39,285 bases of DNA from Clostridiales bacterium (lineage in GTDB: Bacteria; Bacillota; Clostridia; Christensenellales; DTU072): positions 1 through 39,285 of the forward strand of contig JAAZJD010000015.1 of the NCBI GenBank assembly GCA_012800525.1, in the 5' to 3' direction. Position 1 is the first letter of the stretch; every line of letters starts with the position of its first letter. Below are positions 28,248-36,112 of the stretch, piece by piece. The position numbers and the translations under genes were made by a program. The notes beneath the pieces are model-generated. The model worked only from the letters and a program-made list of their open reading frames with translations. It made no database searches and had not been told where the DNA came from.

Positions 28248-28435
28248 CATAAATTAGAAACGAAAATCAGCAAGTTATTATCGTTTGTTTTTTAAAATGA
28301 CCATTTTATCGGAGAATTGGATGTTTATATCAATAGATATAGAGATGCAATAATCTAACATAAAGAAAAAACTAAAATCAGTAAATGTTCTCTTAAATGG
28401 CTGTTTTATTGGTGAATTGGAGGCATTTGAATAGT
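28176..28435 (+). repeat. Tandem repeat (about 100-111 bp unit) derived from the 3' end of the PfkB gene
   Basis: GAATTGGA at 28203, 28314 and 28414; copies 1 and 2 share gaattggatg..tta..at.a.tagatatagagat.c.ataatctaacataaa. Confidence 0.85.
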
Positions 28436-30199
28436 TGTATTTGCACCTTGAGGTGGTTGCATAAAACAAGTGTGATTTTGTGTGTTTTGTTGCATTTGTT
28501 TTGCTATTATTTTTTGTTGCTCCAAAGTTTCTAACCCTTTTTTTTCTAAGTTACTTTTTTCAAGATTTGTTGCTCTTAACTCTAAAATTGCGCGATCAGA
28601 AATTTTTTGATTGCGTCTAAAATCATATAACCCCCAACCCTTTGTGGAGCTGTCATAAAGGTCTGCATAAACATATCCCATTGCTCCAGATTCTCTAATT
28701 ATTTCGACATATCTTTTGTAATAAAACAAAAAGTCTTCTTCTTTAAATGCAGGTAAGCCAAATTCTTGGCTTAAAGGATAAACCCCAAAACCACTAATGT
28801 ACAAAGGCATTTCATGCAGTATATCTGGATTTAGTAAAGAAGGATTTGATTTTAACAGTTTTTCTTCATCCTTTGGAGATAGTAAAGGACCATTAGTTGC
28901 ATATAAAACTGTCTCTTTGAAAAATTCTAGATCATCAGTAAAAATTCTTTTATCGTAGATATCAGTGTAGTATTGATATCCACCTGCAACAGATGAAATT
29001 AATCTTGTAGGATCACTTTGGCGAATCGAATTATATAGTTCTACTGAAGGTTCCTTGGAGCCAAAATAGTTGGATATGGGTGACCAAATTACAATTGAAG
29101 GATGTCTATAATCACGAATAATTATTCTATCAATTTCATTTATCAGCATATTTAAATCGTTTTTATTATCAACGTTATATCCAAGACCATCAAAGGCTAT
29201 GGTCACTAATAATCCAAGTTTATCAGCTATATATAGATATCTTGGATCTGGTATACTCCCTTCTACATACACTCCGTTAAAACCAAGTTTTAGGACTAAT
29301 GATAAGTCTTGTTTAATTTGAGCTATGCTAGAAATGGTATTTTTAGAATCTGGATAAATAAGCTTATCCCTAATTTGTCTTAAAAAGACTTGTGTGCCGT
29401 TGATCGCTAAATTATTTTCAACAATAGAAATTTCCCTAAATGCACAATAAGTGTATATAGTATCACAAATTCCACCTATCTTATTTTTTAAAATAATCTT
29501 AATATCATAGATGTTTCCATCGCCTGGATTCCAATATTTTAAGGGGGTAGGAATTTTTAATTGTATATTGATAGTTTCTTGTGCTAAATAGGTGCTACTC
29601 AATATCTTTTTTCCTTGGCAATATAAAGATATTTCCATTTTCATTTCATCAGATATGTTTTTAATTTTGCCTTGTAGAAAAATTTGTGATGATTTTAAGC
29701 CTGCTTGAGTATGTAAATTTTCAATGAAAGTTTTTGAAGCAAATTCTAGCCATATGTTTTGCCATACCCCAATATTTTCTAACAGCATCTGTTCCTTTGT
29801 TGAACTGACTTTTAACACTAGAGTATTGATGCCTTCCACCGCGAAATCAGATATATTAAAGGCAAAAGGAGAAAACGAAAAGGCGTTAGTGCCAATACTT
29901 ACTCCGTTTAAAAAAACTTCTGTATTTCCTTTTACTCCTGCAAAATTTAATATGATAGTTCCTGCAAGCTCAGCTTTTGTAATTTTAAATTTTTTTCTAT
30001 ACCATAAAAAATTTCCATCCACTGTTAGGTTTAGGTTAGAAAGCTCTGTATGTGGTAAATAAGGAACCTCGATAAAATAATTGTAAATATCATCGATAGC
30101 AATGTCATCAGCTTTGCTAATGTTAAAATCCCATCTTCCATTTAGCATTCTCAGCCTTGGACGGACAAAATCTGGTCTTGGAAATTCTTCTTGTAACAT
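28406..30199 (-). CDS. GH2-like protein with catalytic glutamates apparently replaced (pseudoenzyme candidate)
   Basis: PRPDFVRPRLRMLNGRWDF, VFLNGVSIGTNAFSFSPFAFNISDF, HPSIVIWSPISNYFG, DPTRLISSVAGGYQYYTDIYD, MPLYISGFGVY; Gln/Asn-rich C-terminus. Confidence 0.8.
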   Translation of the reverse strand: MLQEEFPRPDFVRPRLRMLNGRWDFNISKADDIAIDDIYNYFIEVPYLPHTELSNLNLTVDGNFLWYRKKFKITKAELAGTIILNFAGVKGNTEVFLNGVSIGTNAFSFSPFAFNISDFAVEGINTLVLKVSSTKEQMLLENIGVWQNIWLEFASKTFIENLHTQAGLKSSQIFLQGKIKNISDEMKMEISLYCQGKKILSSTYLAQETINIQLKIPTPLKYWNPGDGNIYDIKIILKNKIGGICDTIYTYCAFREISIVENNLAINGTQVFLRQIRDKLIYPDSKNTISSIAQIKQDLSLVLKLGFNGVYVEGSIPDPRYLYIADKLGLLVTIAFDGLGYNVDNKNDLNMLINEIDRIIIRDYRHPSIVIWSPISNYFGSKEPSVELYNSIRQSDPTRLISSVAGGYQYYTDIYDKRIFTDDLEFFKETVLYATNGPLLSPKDEEKLLKSNPSLLNPDILHEMPLYISGFGVYPLSQEFGLPAFKEEDFLFYYKRYVEIIRESGAMGYVYADLYDSSTKGWGLYDFRRNQKISDRAILELRATNLEKSNLEKKGLETLEQQKIIAKQMQQNTQNHTCFMQPPQGANTTIQMPPIHQ

Positions 30200-30205
30200 A
30201 GCTAA

Positions 30206-30214
30206 ATTTTAACA
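30206..30214 (-). promoter_or_regulatory. Extended -10 promoter of the GH2-like gene
   Basis: Minus strand TGTTAAAAT-N6-ATG. Confidence 0.45.
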
Positions 30215-30341
30215 TATAACCATTTACTGAAACAATATAATTATTTTTATAAAATGTTTTATAAAACTTCATTTTATTAAAATTGATTTGGTTTTTTAGA
30301 TTTATTAGCTAAAAATGTTCTTGTTAATTTCAGAAGTAACT

Positions 30342-30370
30342 GCACGCTCAGAGGCTAGTTCTTTGCGTGC
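30342..30370. promoter_or_regulatory. GC-rich dyad in the divergent GH2-like/GH32-like intergenic region
   Basis: GCACGC-N17-GCGTGC. Confidence 0.35.
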
Positions 30371-30431
30371 CATATAAAATGAATGCTTGCTTTTTGTCAA
30401 AAAACATATTAAAGTTTTTATACATATAAAA

Positions 30432-30440
30432 TGTTATAAT
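30432..30440 (+). promoter_or_regulatory. Extended -10 promoter of the GH32-like gene, predicts leaderless mRNA
   Basis: TGTTATAAT-N7-ATG. Confidence 0.55.
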
Positions 30441-30447
30441 AAAGAAG

Positions 30448-31677
30448 ATGGAGAATTTAATATCAAACAACTTATACTTATTTGAACCAGATGCGTTTTG
30501 TGGATCGATTGTTTACTATGAAGGTGAATACCACGTTTTTTATATAGCAAACAACCAGACATGCATTAGACACTATCAAGGAGAAAATCTTTTAAACTTA
30601 AAAAAGACAGATGACATAATTTCAAAACATAAAAAGATTTTATGTCTTTGCTCATATGTAAAATCAGGTATTTTATATGTCCTTTTTAGTGCAGGAAAAA
30701 GACCCAAAATGCATATCGCAAAAAGCAAAGATTGGCATAATTTTGATATAGATGAAGTTGAAAAAATTAAAGGTTTAGGGTTGGATTCTTTCAAAATAGT
30801 TCAATCTCAAGAGTTGATGTATTTGTTGACTTCTGAAAAAAGGGGAGAAAAATGCATAGGCATTCATGTATCTAGCAATCCATATGTTTGGGAACCGATG
30901 GGTCTAGCATTAGATGAAAAAAATGCTAATATAAAATCACCATCTATGATAGGAGTTAATGACTACCAATATTTAATTTATGAATTTGAAGGAATAATTT
31001 ATGCTCAAAAGGGAGTCTTTAACCAAGAAAGTGGTGAGTTTATCAAAATAGATATTCCTTGTTATTTAGATAAGGGGAATAATCCAAAGGCATATGTGCT
31101 TTCTAATGGTAAAATTGTTTTAGTTTCTGATTATAACGGAAATATAATTATTCAAGATTTAGGTGCTTTGGGTGGACTAACTTTAAATCCTAATGTTGAA
31201 AGGTTGCAAAATTTACATGCCAAAAGTTTCGATAGTAAACTTATAAAAACAGAAACATCACTTGTAGATGAATATAAAAAAGAATCGGAGTATGAGTTTG
31301 ATATTGAATTGCCAGAAAATACAAGTTTTGTTCTAAAAATAAGACAAAATGTTTTAAAGCAAATATATGTAGCATACAATAGCGATTATGGAAAGGTTGT
31401 TTTTAGTTCAGCTGCTTTGAAAGATGATATAAAACAAAGAACTAAAAACATAGGCACTTTTAATGAAATAAAAGTCAAAATTATTTTTTCAAATAACATT
31501 GGACAAGTGTACATAAACGGTGGAATAGCAGCCTTTGCCTTCAATGCTGAAGAGTTTATTCCCGATAATGCTGTTTTTGTAGCTTCTAAGCCAACAAATG
31601 TTAAAATTACAAGATATGATGTAATTGGCAATGTAAATGTAGGTAAAGATTTAAATATGCATTTTGAATTGCTTTAA
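30448..31677 (+). CDS. GH32-like protein (beta-propeller plus C-terminal beta-sandwich), divergent active site
   Basis: GSIVYYEGEYHVFY (GH32 blade 1-like), C-term IKVKIIFSNNIGQVYINGGIAAFAF resembles the GH32 C-domain; RDP and EC motifs not intact. Confidence 0.55.
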   Translation: MENLISNNLYLFEPDAFCGSIVYYEGEYHVFYIANNQTCIRHYQGENLLNLKKTDDIISKHKKILCLCSYVKSGILYVLFSAGKRPKMHIAKSKDWHNFDIDEVEKIKGLGLDSFKIVQSQELMYLLTSEKRGEKCIGIHVSSNPYVWEPMGLALDEKNANIKSPSMIGVNDYQYLIYEFEGIIYAQKGVFNQESGEFIKIDIPCYLDKGNNPKAYVLSNGKIVLVSDYNGNIIIQDLGALGGLTLNPNVERLQNLHAKSFDSKLIKTETSLVDEYKKESEYEFDIELPENTSFVLKIRQNVLKQIYVAYNSDYGKVVFSSAALKDDIKQRTKNIGTFNEIKVKIIFSNNIGQVYINGGIAAFAFNAEEFIPDNAVFVASKPTNVKITRYDVIGNVNVGKDLNMHFELL

Positions 31678-31717
31678 GGCTAAAAGAAATATAGGTTAAA
31701 ATTATTTAGGAGTAAAT

Positions 31718-32392
31718 ATGAGTAAAATTAATGATGAAAAAGTGGATGTAATTATCGACAAAAAGGGGTTGATTTCAGCTGATAGTTTGCCAGCCAAACC
31801 AGATAACCCAAGATTTGCCAAAGAACAATATATAGCAATATTTAAGGCAGAAATTAAACGTCCAGGAGCTGATGCGATGCTAGATTATTTAGAAAATAAA
31901 AGTGATTTTTTTGATGCTCCAGCATCGACAAGATTCCATTTAGCTGAAAAAGGTGGTTTAGTGATGCATAGTTTAAATGTCTATCATAGACTTAAAATGC
32001 TAGTTGCAAATGAAAAAGCTATAATTAAAAATAATATTAGCCAGGAAAGTATAGCAATTTGTGCTTTGTTGCATGATATTTGTAAAGCAAATTACTATAC
32101 AGTAAGTCATCGAAATGTTAAACAAATAGATGGGTCTTGGACTAAAGAGCCATATTATACTGTTGATGAAAAATTTCCCTTTGGACATGGTGAAAAATCA
32201 GTTTTTATGATTAGTCAATTTATAAAGCTAAGTGGGGATGAAGCACTTGCAATAAATTGGCATATGGGAGCATATGATGAAAGATTGGCAAGAAGCTTTA
32301 CAAAACTAGGGCAAGCATTTGAAAAATGCCCTTTGGCTGTTCTTACTCATATAGCAGATATGCAAGCCACATATCTCGATGAGATTGAATAA
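31718..32392 (+). CDS. HD-domain protein (putative phosphohydrolase)
   Basis: GGLVMHSLNVYHRL, ALLHDICKANYY; SD taggag. Confidence 0.7.
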   Translation: MSKINDEKVDVIIDKKGLISADSLPAKPDNPRFAKEQYIAIFKAEIKRPGADAMLDYLENKSDFFDAPASTRFHLAEKGGLVMHSLNVYHRLKMLVANEKAIIKNNISQESIAICALLHDICKANYYTVSHRNVKQIDGSWTKEPYYTVDEKFPFGHGEKSVFMISQFIKLSGDEALAINWHMGAYDERLARSFTKLGQAFEKCPLAVLTHIADMQATYLDEIE

Positions 32393-32515
32393 AAAACACT
32401 TTTAAAATATGGAATTGTGCGATATTTGATAATATCAACAAAAAAACACATTAATTAAACTCAAAGTATGTTAAAATACATTGTAATAAAAATAGAGATA
32501 TTTAGGAGAAAAAAC

Positions 32516-33124
32516 ATGGCAAAGAAAGAAAAAAAATCAAGAAAAAAAAGCACGTTTTTTAAGGATTTCAAAGATTTTGCAACACGTGGCAATGTCCTCG
32601 ATATGGCAGTTGGTGTTGTAATTGGTGGGGCATTTGGTAAAATTATTAGCAGTTTAGTTGCAGATATCATTATGCCAATTATTGGTATAATGATTGGTGG
32701 ATTCAATATAGCTGAAGCAAAGGTGACTTTAAGAGAAGCTGTTACAGAAACAGTTGAAGGGGTAGTCACAGTTGTTAAACCTGCCGTAGAGTTTAGATAT
32801 GGTAATTTTATACAGACAATAATTGACTTTGTAATAATAGCTTTTTGTATTTTTATGTTTATAAGAGTTATTATGAAACTTAAAAACGCAGCTGAAGAAT
32901 TAAAGGCTAAGCATGCAGCTGAAGAAGCGGCTAAATTAGCAGCTGAAGAAGCAGAAAAAGTAGCAAATGAAGAAGAAAATGCAGAAGAAGTTTTAGTCGT
33001 AGCTGAAAAAACTGTAGATGGGATGACATCACAAGATGCTGCTGATATTAAAGTATTGCTAGAAGAAATACGTGATTCACTTAAAGCAAAATCTACAGTA
33101 GCCACAAAAAAGAAAAAGGAATAA
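32516..33124 (+). CDS. mscL: Large-conductance mechanosensitive channel with long Ala/Glu-rich insertion before the C-terminal helix
   Basis: FKDFATRGNVLDMAVGVVIGGAFGKIISSLVADIIMPIIGIMIGG; FIQTIIDFVIIAFCIFMFIRVIMKL; end IKVLLEEIRDSLK. True start ATG 32516 (SD taggaga), not 32468. Confidence 0.92.
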   Translation: MAKKEKKSRKKSTFFKDFKDFATRGNVLDMAVGVVIGGAFGKIISSLVADIIMPIIGIMIGGFNIAEAKVTLREAVTETVEGVVTVVKPAVEFRYGNFIQTIIDFVIIAFCIFMFIRVIMKLKNAAEELKAKHAAEEAAKLAAEEAEKVANEEENAEEVLVVAEKTVDGMTSQDAADIKVLLEEIRDSLKAKSTVATKKKKE

Positions 33125-33211
33125 GATTAAAAGTTTTTAGCATAAAAAGGTCTTAATTTTGTTTCTCTTGTAGTTTAATAAGATAATAATATAGTAAAAA
33201 AGGAGTGTTAA

Positions 33212-33745
33212 ATGATTTGGCATAGTATATCTGAAGAAAGAATAAAGCCAGATGATTTCTTGGCGGTTATTGAAATACCAAAGGGTAGTAAAAATAAGTA
33301 TGAACTTGATAAACAGTCAGGGTATTTGATTCTCGATAGAATTTTGTATACTTCTACTCATTATCCAGCAAATTATGGGTTTATTCCAAGAACTCATACG
33401 GAAGATTATGATCCCCTTGATGTCTTAGTTTTATGTAGTGAACCCATAGTCCCAATGGCAATGGTGCGTTGTTATCCGATTGGTGTAATTACCATGATGG
33501 ATGGTGGTGAGCTAGACTGTAAAATACTTGCAGTTCCTTTTGAAGACCCTTCATTTAGAGGATATAAAGATATTGATGATATCCCCCCTCATTTAATTGA
33601 AGAATATACCCATTTTTTCACCGTATACAAAAGTTTAGAAGGTAAAAAGACCGCAGTTATGAAAGTTGGAAATGCAGAAGAAGCTAAAGATATTATTAAA
33701 GAAAGCATTTTAGATTATAAAAAAATCTTTTATCCAGGTAGATAA
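33212..33745 (+). CDS. ppa: Inorganic pyrophosphatase, family I
   Basis: [46 protein letters not shown] aggag. Confidence 0.93.
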   Translation: MIWHSISEERIKPDDFLAVIEIPKGSKNKYELDKQSGYLILDRILYTSTHYPANYGFIPRTHTEDYDPLDVLVLCSEPIVPMAMVRCYPIGVITMMDGGELDCKILAVPFEDPSFRGYKDIDDIPPHLIEEYTHFFTVYKSLEGKKTAVMKVGNAEEAKDIIKESILDYKKIFYPGR

Positions 33746-33783
33746 ATGTATTGATTTAAATTAATTTAAAAAAGTTTGATGTT

Positions 33784-33830
33784 AAAAAAACGCAAAATTT
33801 TACTAAAGTATATGGTTTTGTGTTTTTTTT
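33784..33830 (+). terminator. Terminator after ppa
   Basis: aaaaaaaCGCAAAAttttactaaagtatatggTTTTGTGttttttt. Confidence 0.7.
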
Positions 33831-33877
33831 GTGTTTTTAAGTTAAATAAAATATTATTTTCTTGTTTTTTATGCAAT

Positions 33878-33906
33878 TTGCTTTTTTAATATGTTAAGTT
33901 TATATT
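33878..33906 (+). promoter_or_regulatory. Promoter of the HtrA-like gene
   Basis: TTGCTT-N17-TATATT. Confidence 0.4.
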
Positions 33907-33974
33907 AAGTAGTGTGTGCAGTAGGCCTCATATATAAAATTTTAAACTGCATGTGCACATGTGTGAGATTTTTT

Positions 33975-35183
33975 ATGTACGATAGAAACGACAGATACAA
34001 ATACGGAAACAATAAATACCGTTATGAACAAGTTTCAAATGTTCGTTACCCAAAACCAAGGGCTCGAGCTAAGGCTCACATGCCTATTGGCACAGTTGTT
34101 TTTATGATTTTATTTATTACTGCAATAGCAATAGGCTCCTTTTTTTTAGGGATGAAGACTTTTGAAACAAAATATGGGGTGCCTTCTCGAGAAGGTAATG
34201 TTGCAGAAAGAATTGTTAATGTTAAATCTGGGGATTCAGAAATTTCAGAAATTAGTGCTGCAGCTGAAATCGCAAGTGCGAGTTCTGTTGTTATTACTAA
34301 TGAAACAACGCAACAATCAGGGAGCGGTTTTGTTTATGACAATAAAGGCGCGATAATTACTTGCTATCATGTCATAGAAAAAGCAAATCAAGTAAAGGTT
34401 AAGCTAAGCAATGGGGAAGTTTTTTATTCTAGTGATATCCGTGGGGATGAAATGAGTGATATTGCTGTAATAATGTTAAAAGATTCAAACGGTCAACCAT
34501 TAAACACAAAATCAAGTCAAATTAACATAAGAGAAACTGATATTGATAAAACGGAAAATATTTTAATAATTGGACAAACAGGTTCTGCACATTCTGCTGC
34601 AGGTGCTGCAATTAGAGCGACTGTAACTCACAATAAAATGCAAAAAGAAAAAGATTTTGGTTATGGGGAATGTTATGAGATAGAAAATATTGTAATTAGA
34701 ACTCAAGACATACCGTTGTATCATGGTTTGTCAGGTGGATTTATAGCAGATCTAAACGGTAATTTTGCAGGAATGATTTATGGAATGGGTACTGAAGATG
34801 AAACTGCAGGCTATGTAATTCCAGCTTTTGAAGTGCGAAATATTGTAGATGATTTAATAGAAAAAAGAAATGTATCTGGGCGCCCTGAATTGTATGGTGT
34901 TGAATTTTCTCAAGTTGATAATCCAGGTGAAGATAGGCCTCATGTAGGTTTGTATGTTGCTAAAATCAATGTTGATAAAATAGAAGATACTTCATTAGTT
35001 GTCAATGATTATATAGTTAAAGCGGGTGGTTTTGAAATTAAAACGGAAGCAGATTGGATAGAATATTTGAAAACCAAAAAAGCAGGCTCTACTATTAACA
35101 TTGAAGTTAGAAGAAGTGGACAAACTGATACAATCCCAGTTATTTTAAAGTTAAAACAAAGACAAGGTAATGATATAAATTAA
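33975..35183 (+). CDS. S1C (HtrA/DegP-like) membrane-anchored serine protease with PDZ-like domain
   Basis: TM TVVFMILFITAIAIGSFFLGM; GSGFVYDNKGAIITCYHVI (His), DEMSDIAVIML (Asp), HGLSGGFIADLNG (Ser). Listed GTG start at 33912; MYDRNDRYKYGN at 33975 preferred. Confidence 0.82.
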   Translation: MYDRNDRYKYGNNKYRYEQVSNVRYPKPRARAKAHMPIGTVVFMILFITAIAIGSFFLGMKTFETKYGVPSREGNVAERIVNVKSGDSEISEISAAAEIASASSVVITNETTQQSGSGFVYDNKGAIITCYHVIEKANQVKVKLSNGEVFYSSDIRGDEMSDIAVIMLKDSNGQPLNTKSSQINIRETDIDKTENILIIGQTGSAHSAAGAAIRATVTHNKMQKEKDFGYGECYEIENIVIRTQDIPLYHGLSGGFIADLNGNFAGMIYGMGTEDETAGYVIPAFEVRNIVDDLIEKRNVSGRPELYGVEFSQVDNPGEDRPHVGLYVAKINVDKIEDTSLVVNDYIVKAGGFEIKTEADWIEYLKTKKAGSTINIEVRRSGQTDTIPVILKLKQRQGNDIN

Positions 35184-35270
35184 TAGAATTTGATATCTAA
35201 AGAAATATTTTTGAGATTTGTACTGTAACAAAAAAACAAATATGTAGACTATGCAAGTAATATTTTAAAA

Positions 35271-35279
35271 TGATATAAT
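35271..35279 (+). promoter_or_regulatory. Extended -10 promoter of the response regulator gene
   Basis: TGATATAAT. Confidence 0.45.
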
Positions 35280-35322
35280 AAATATGAGCAAAAATAGTTT
35301 TGTTTGTCCTTAGGGGGTAGTA

Positions 35323-36021
35323 ATGAAAAAAATATTGATTGTTGATGATGAACATGGTATTAGAGAAGTTGTTAAAAAATATGCTGTTTTTAATGGTTTT
35401 GAGATAGATGAAACGTCAGATGGTTTTAGTGCTATCGAAAAGGTAAAAAACAATAAATATGATTTAGTTATAATGGATGTTATGATGCCAGAGTTGGATG
35501 GATTTACAGCCGTCAGAAGAATTAGAGAATTTTCTAATATACCAGTGATTATGTTGTCTGCTAAATCTGAAGCATACGACAAAATCAATGCCTTTGAAAT
35601 AGGGATAGATGATTATGTTACAAAACCTTTTTCAGCAACAGAGTTAATGCTAAGGGTCAAGGCAGTATTAAGTCGAGCAGGCTCCCAAGATGTTGGTGAT
35701 ATTTTTGAGGCAGGTAAGCTAAAAATAGATTTCAAGGCAAGAATTGTATATATAGATGGTGAGCGGGTAAATTTATCCCCAAAAGAATATGATCTTTTAT
35801 CCTTTTTTATCAAGAATAATGGTGTTGCATTGTCTCGAGAAAAATTGTTGACTGAAGTTTGGGGATATGGATATTTCGGTGACGATAGAACTCTAGATAC
35901 CCATATAAAATTATTGCGCAAAAGTTTAGGGGCTTGTGCACCTATGATAGTAACTATTAGGGGATTAGGGTATCGCTTTGAATCTGATGCAACAGAATGT
36001 CCAGAGGATGAAGAACAATAA
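35323..36021 (+). CDS. OmpR/PhoB-family response regulator
   Basis: KILIVDDEHGIREVV, DLVIMDVMMPELDG, KPFSATELMLRVKAVL; winged helix LSPKEYDLLSFFIKNNG...VWGYGYFGDDRTLDTHIKLLRKSL; SD aggggg. Confidence 0.95.
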   Translation: MKKILIVDDEHGIREVVKKYAVFNGFEIDETSDGFSAIEKVKNNKYDLVIMDVMMPELDGFTAVRRIREFSNIPVIMLSAKSEAYDKINAFEIGIDDYVTKPFSATELMLRVKAVLSRAGSQDVGDIFEAGKLKIDFKARIVYIDGERVNLSPKEYDLLSFFIKNNGVALSREKLLTEVWGYGYFGDDRTLDTHIKLLRKSLGACAPMIVTIRGLGYRFESDATECPEDEEQ

Positions 36022-36040
36022 GAATTTTATATAAACAAAG

Positions 36041-36078
36041 AAAAAAGCCTTCAAAGATTTATGCTTTGAAGGTTTTTT
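36041..36078 (+). terminator. Terminator between response regulator and histidine kinase genes
   Basis: aaaaaaGCCTTCAAAGatttatgCTTTGAAGGtttttt. Confidence 0.85.
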
Positions 36079-36112
36079 AATAGAATCTTGTTATATAATA
36101 GATGTATAAAGC

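Noticed and set aside
28203-28435. Possible CRISPR-like array from the recurrent GAATTGGA motif
   Set aside because: Only three imperfect copies, the repeat is the pfkB 3' end itself, spacing of 100-111 bp is wrong, and no cas gene is present.
32461-33105. 214-aa minus-strand ORF antisense to mscL
   Set aside because: Arises from stop-poor complement of the mscL gene with its Ala/Glu-rich segment; product is low-complexity Ser/Thr/Ala; mscL on the plus strand has clear homology and an SD.
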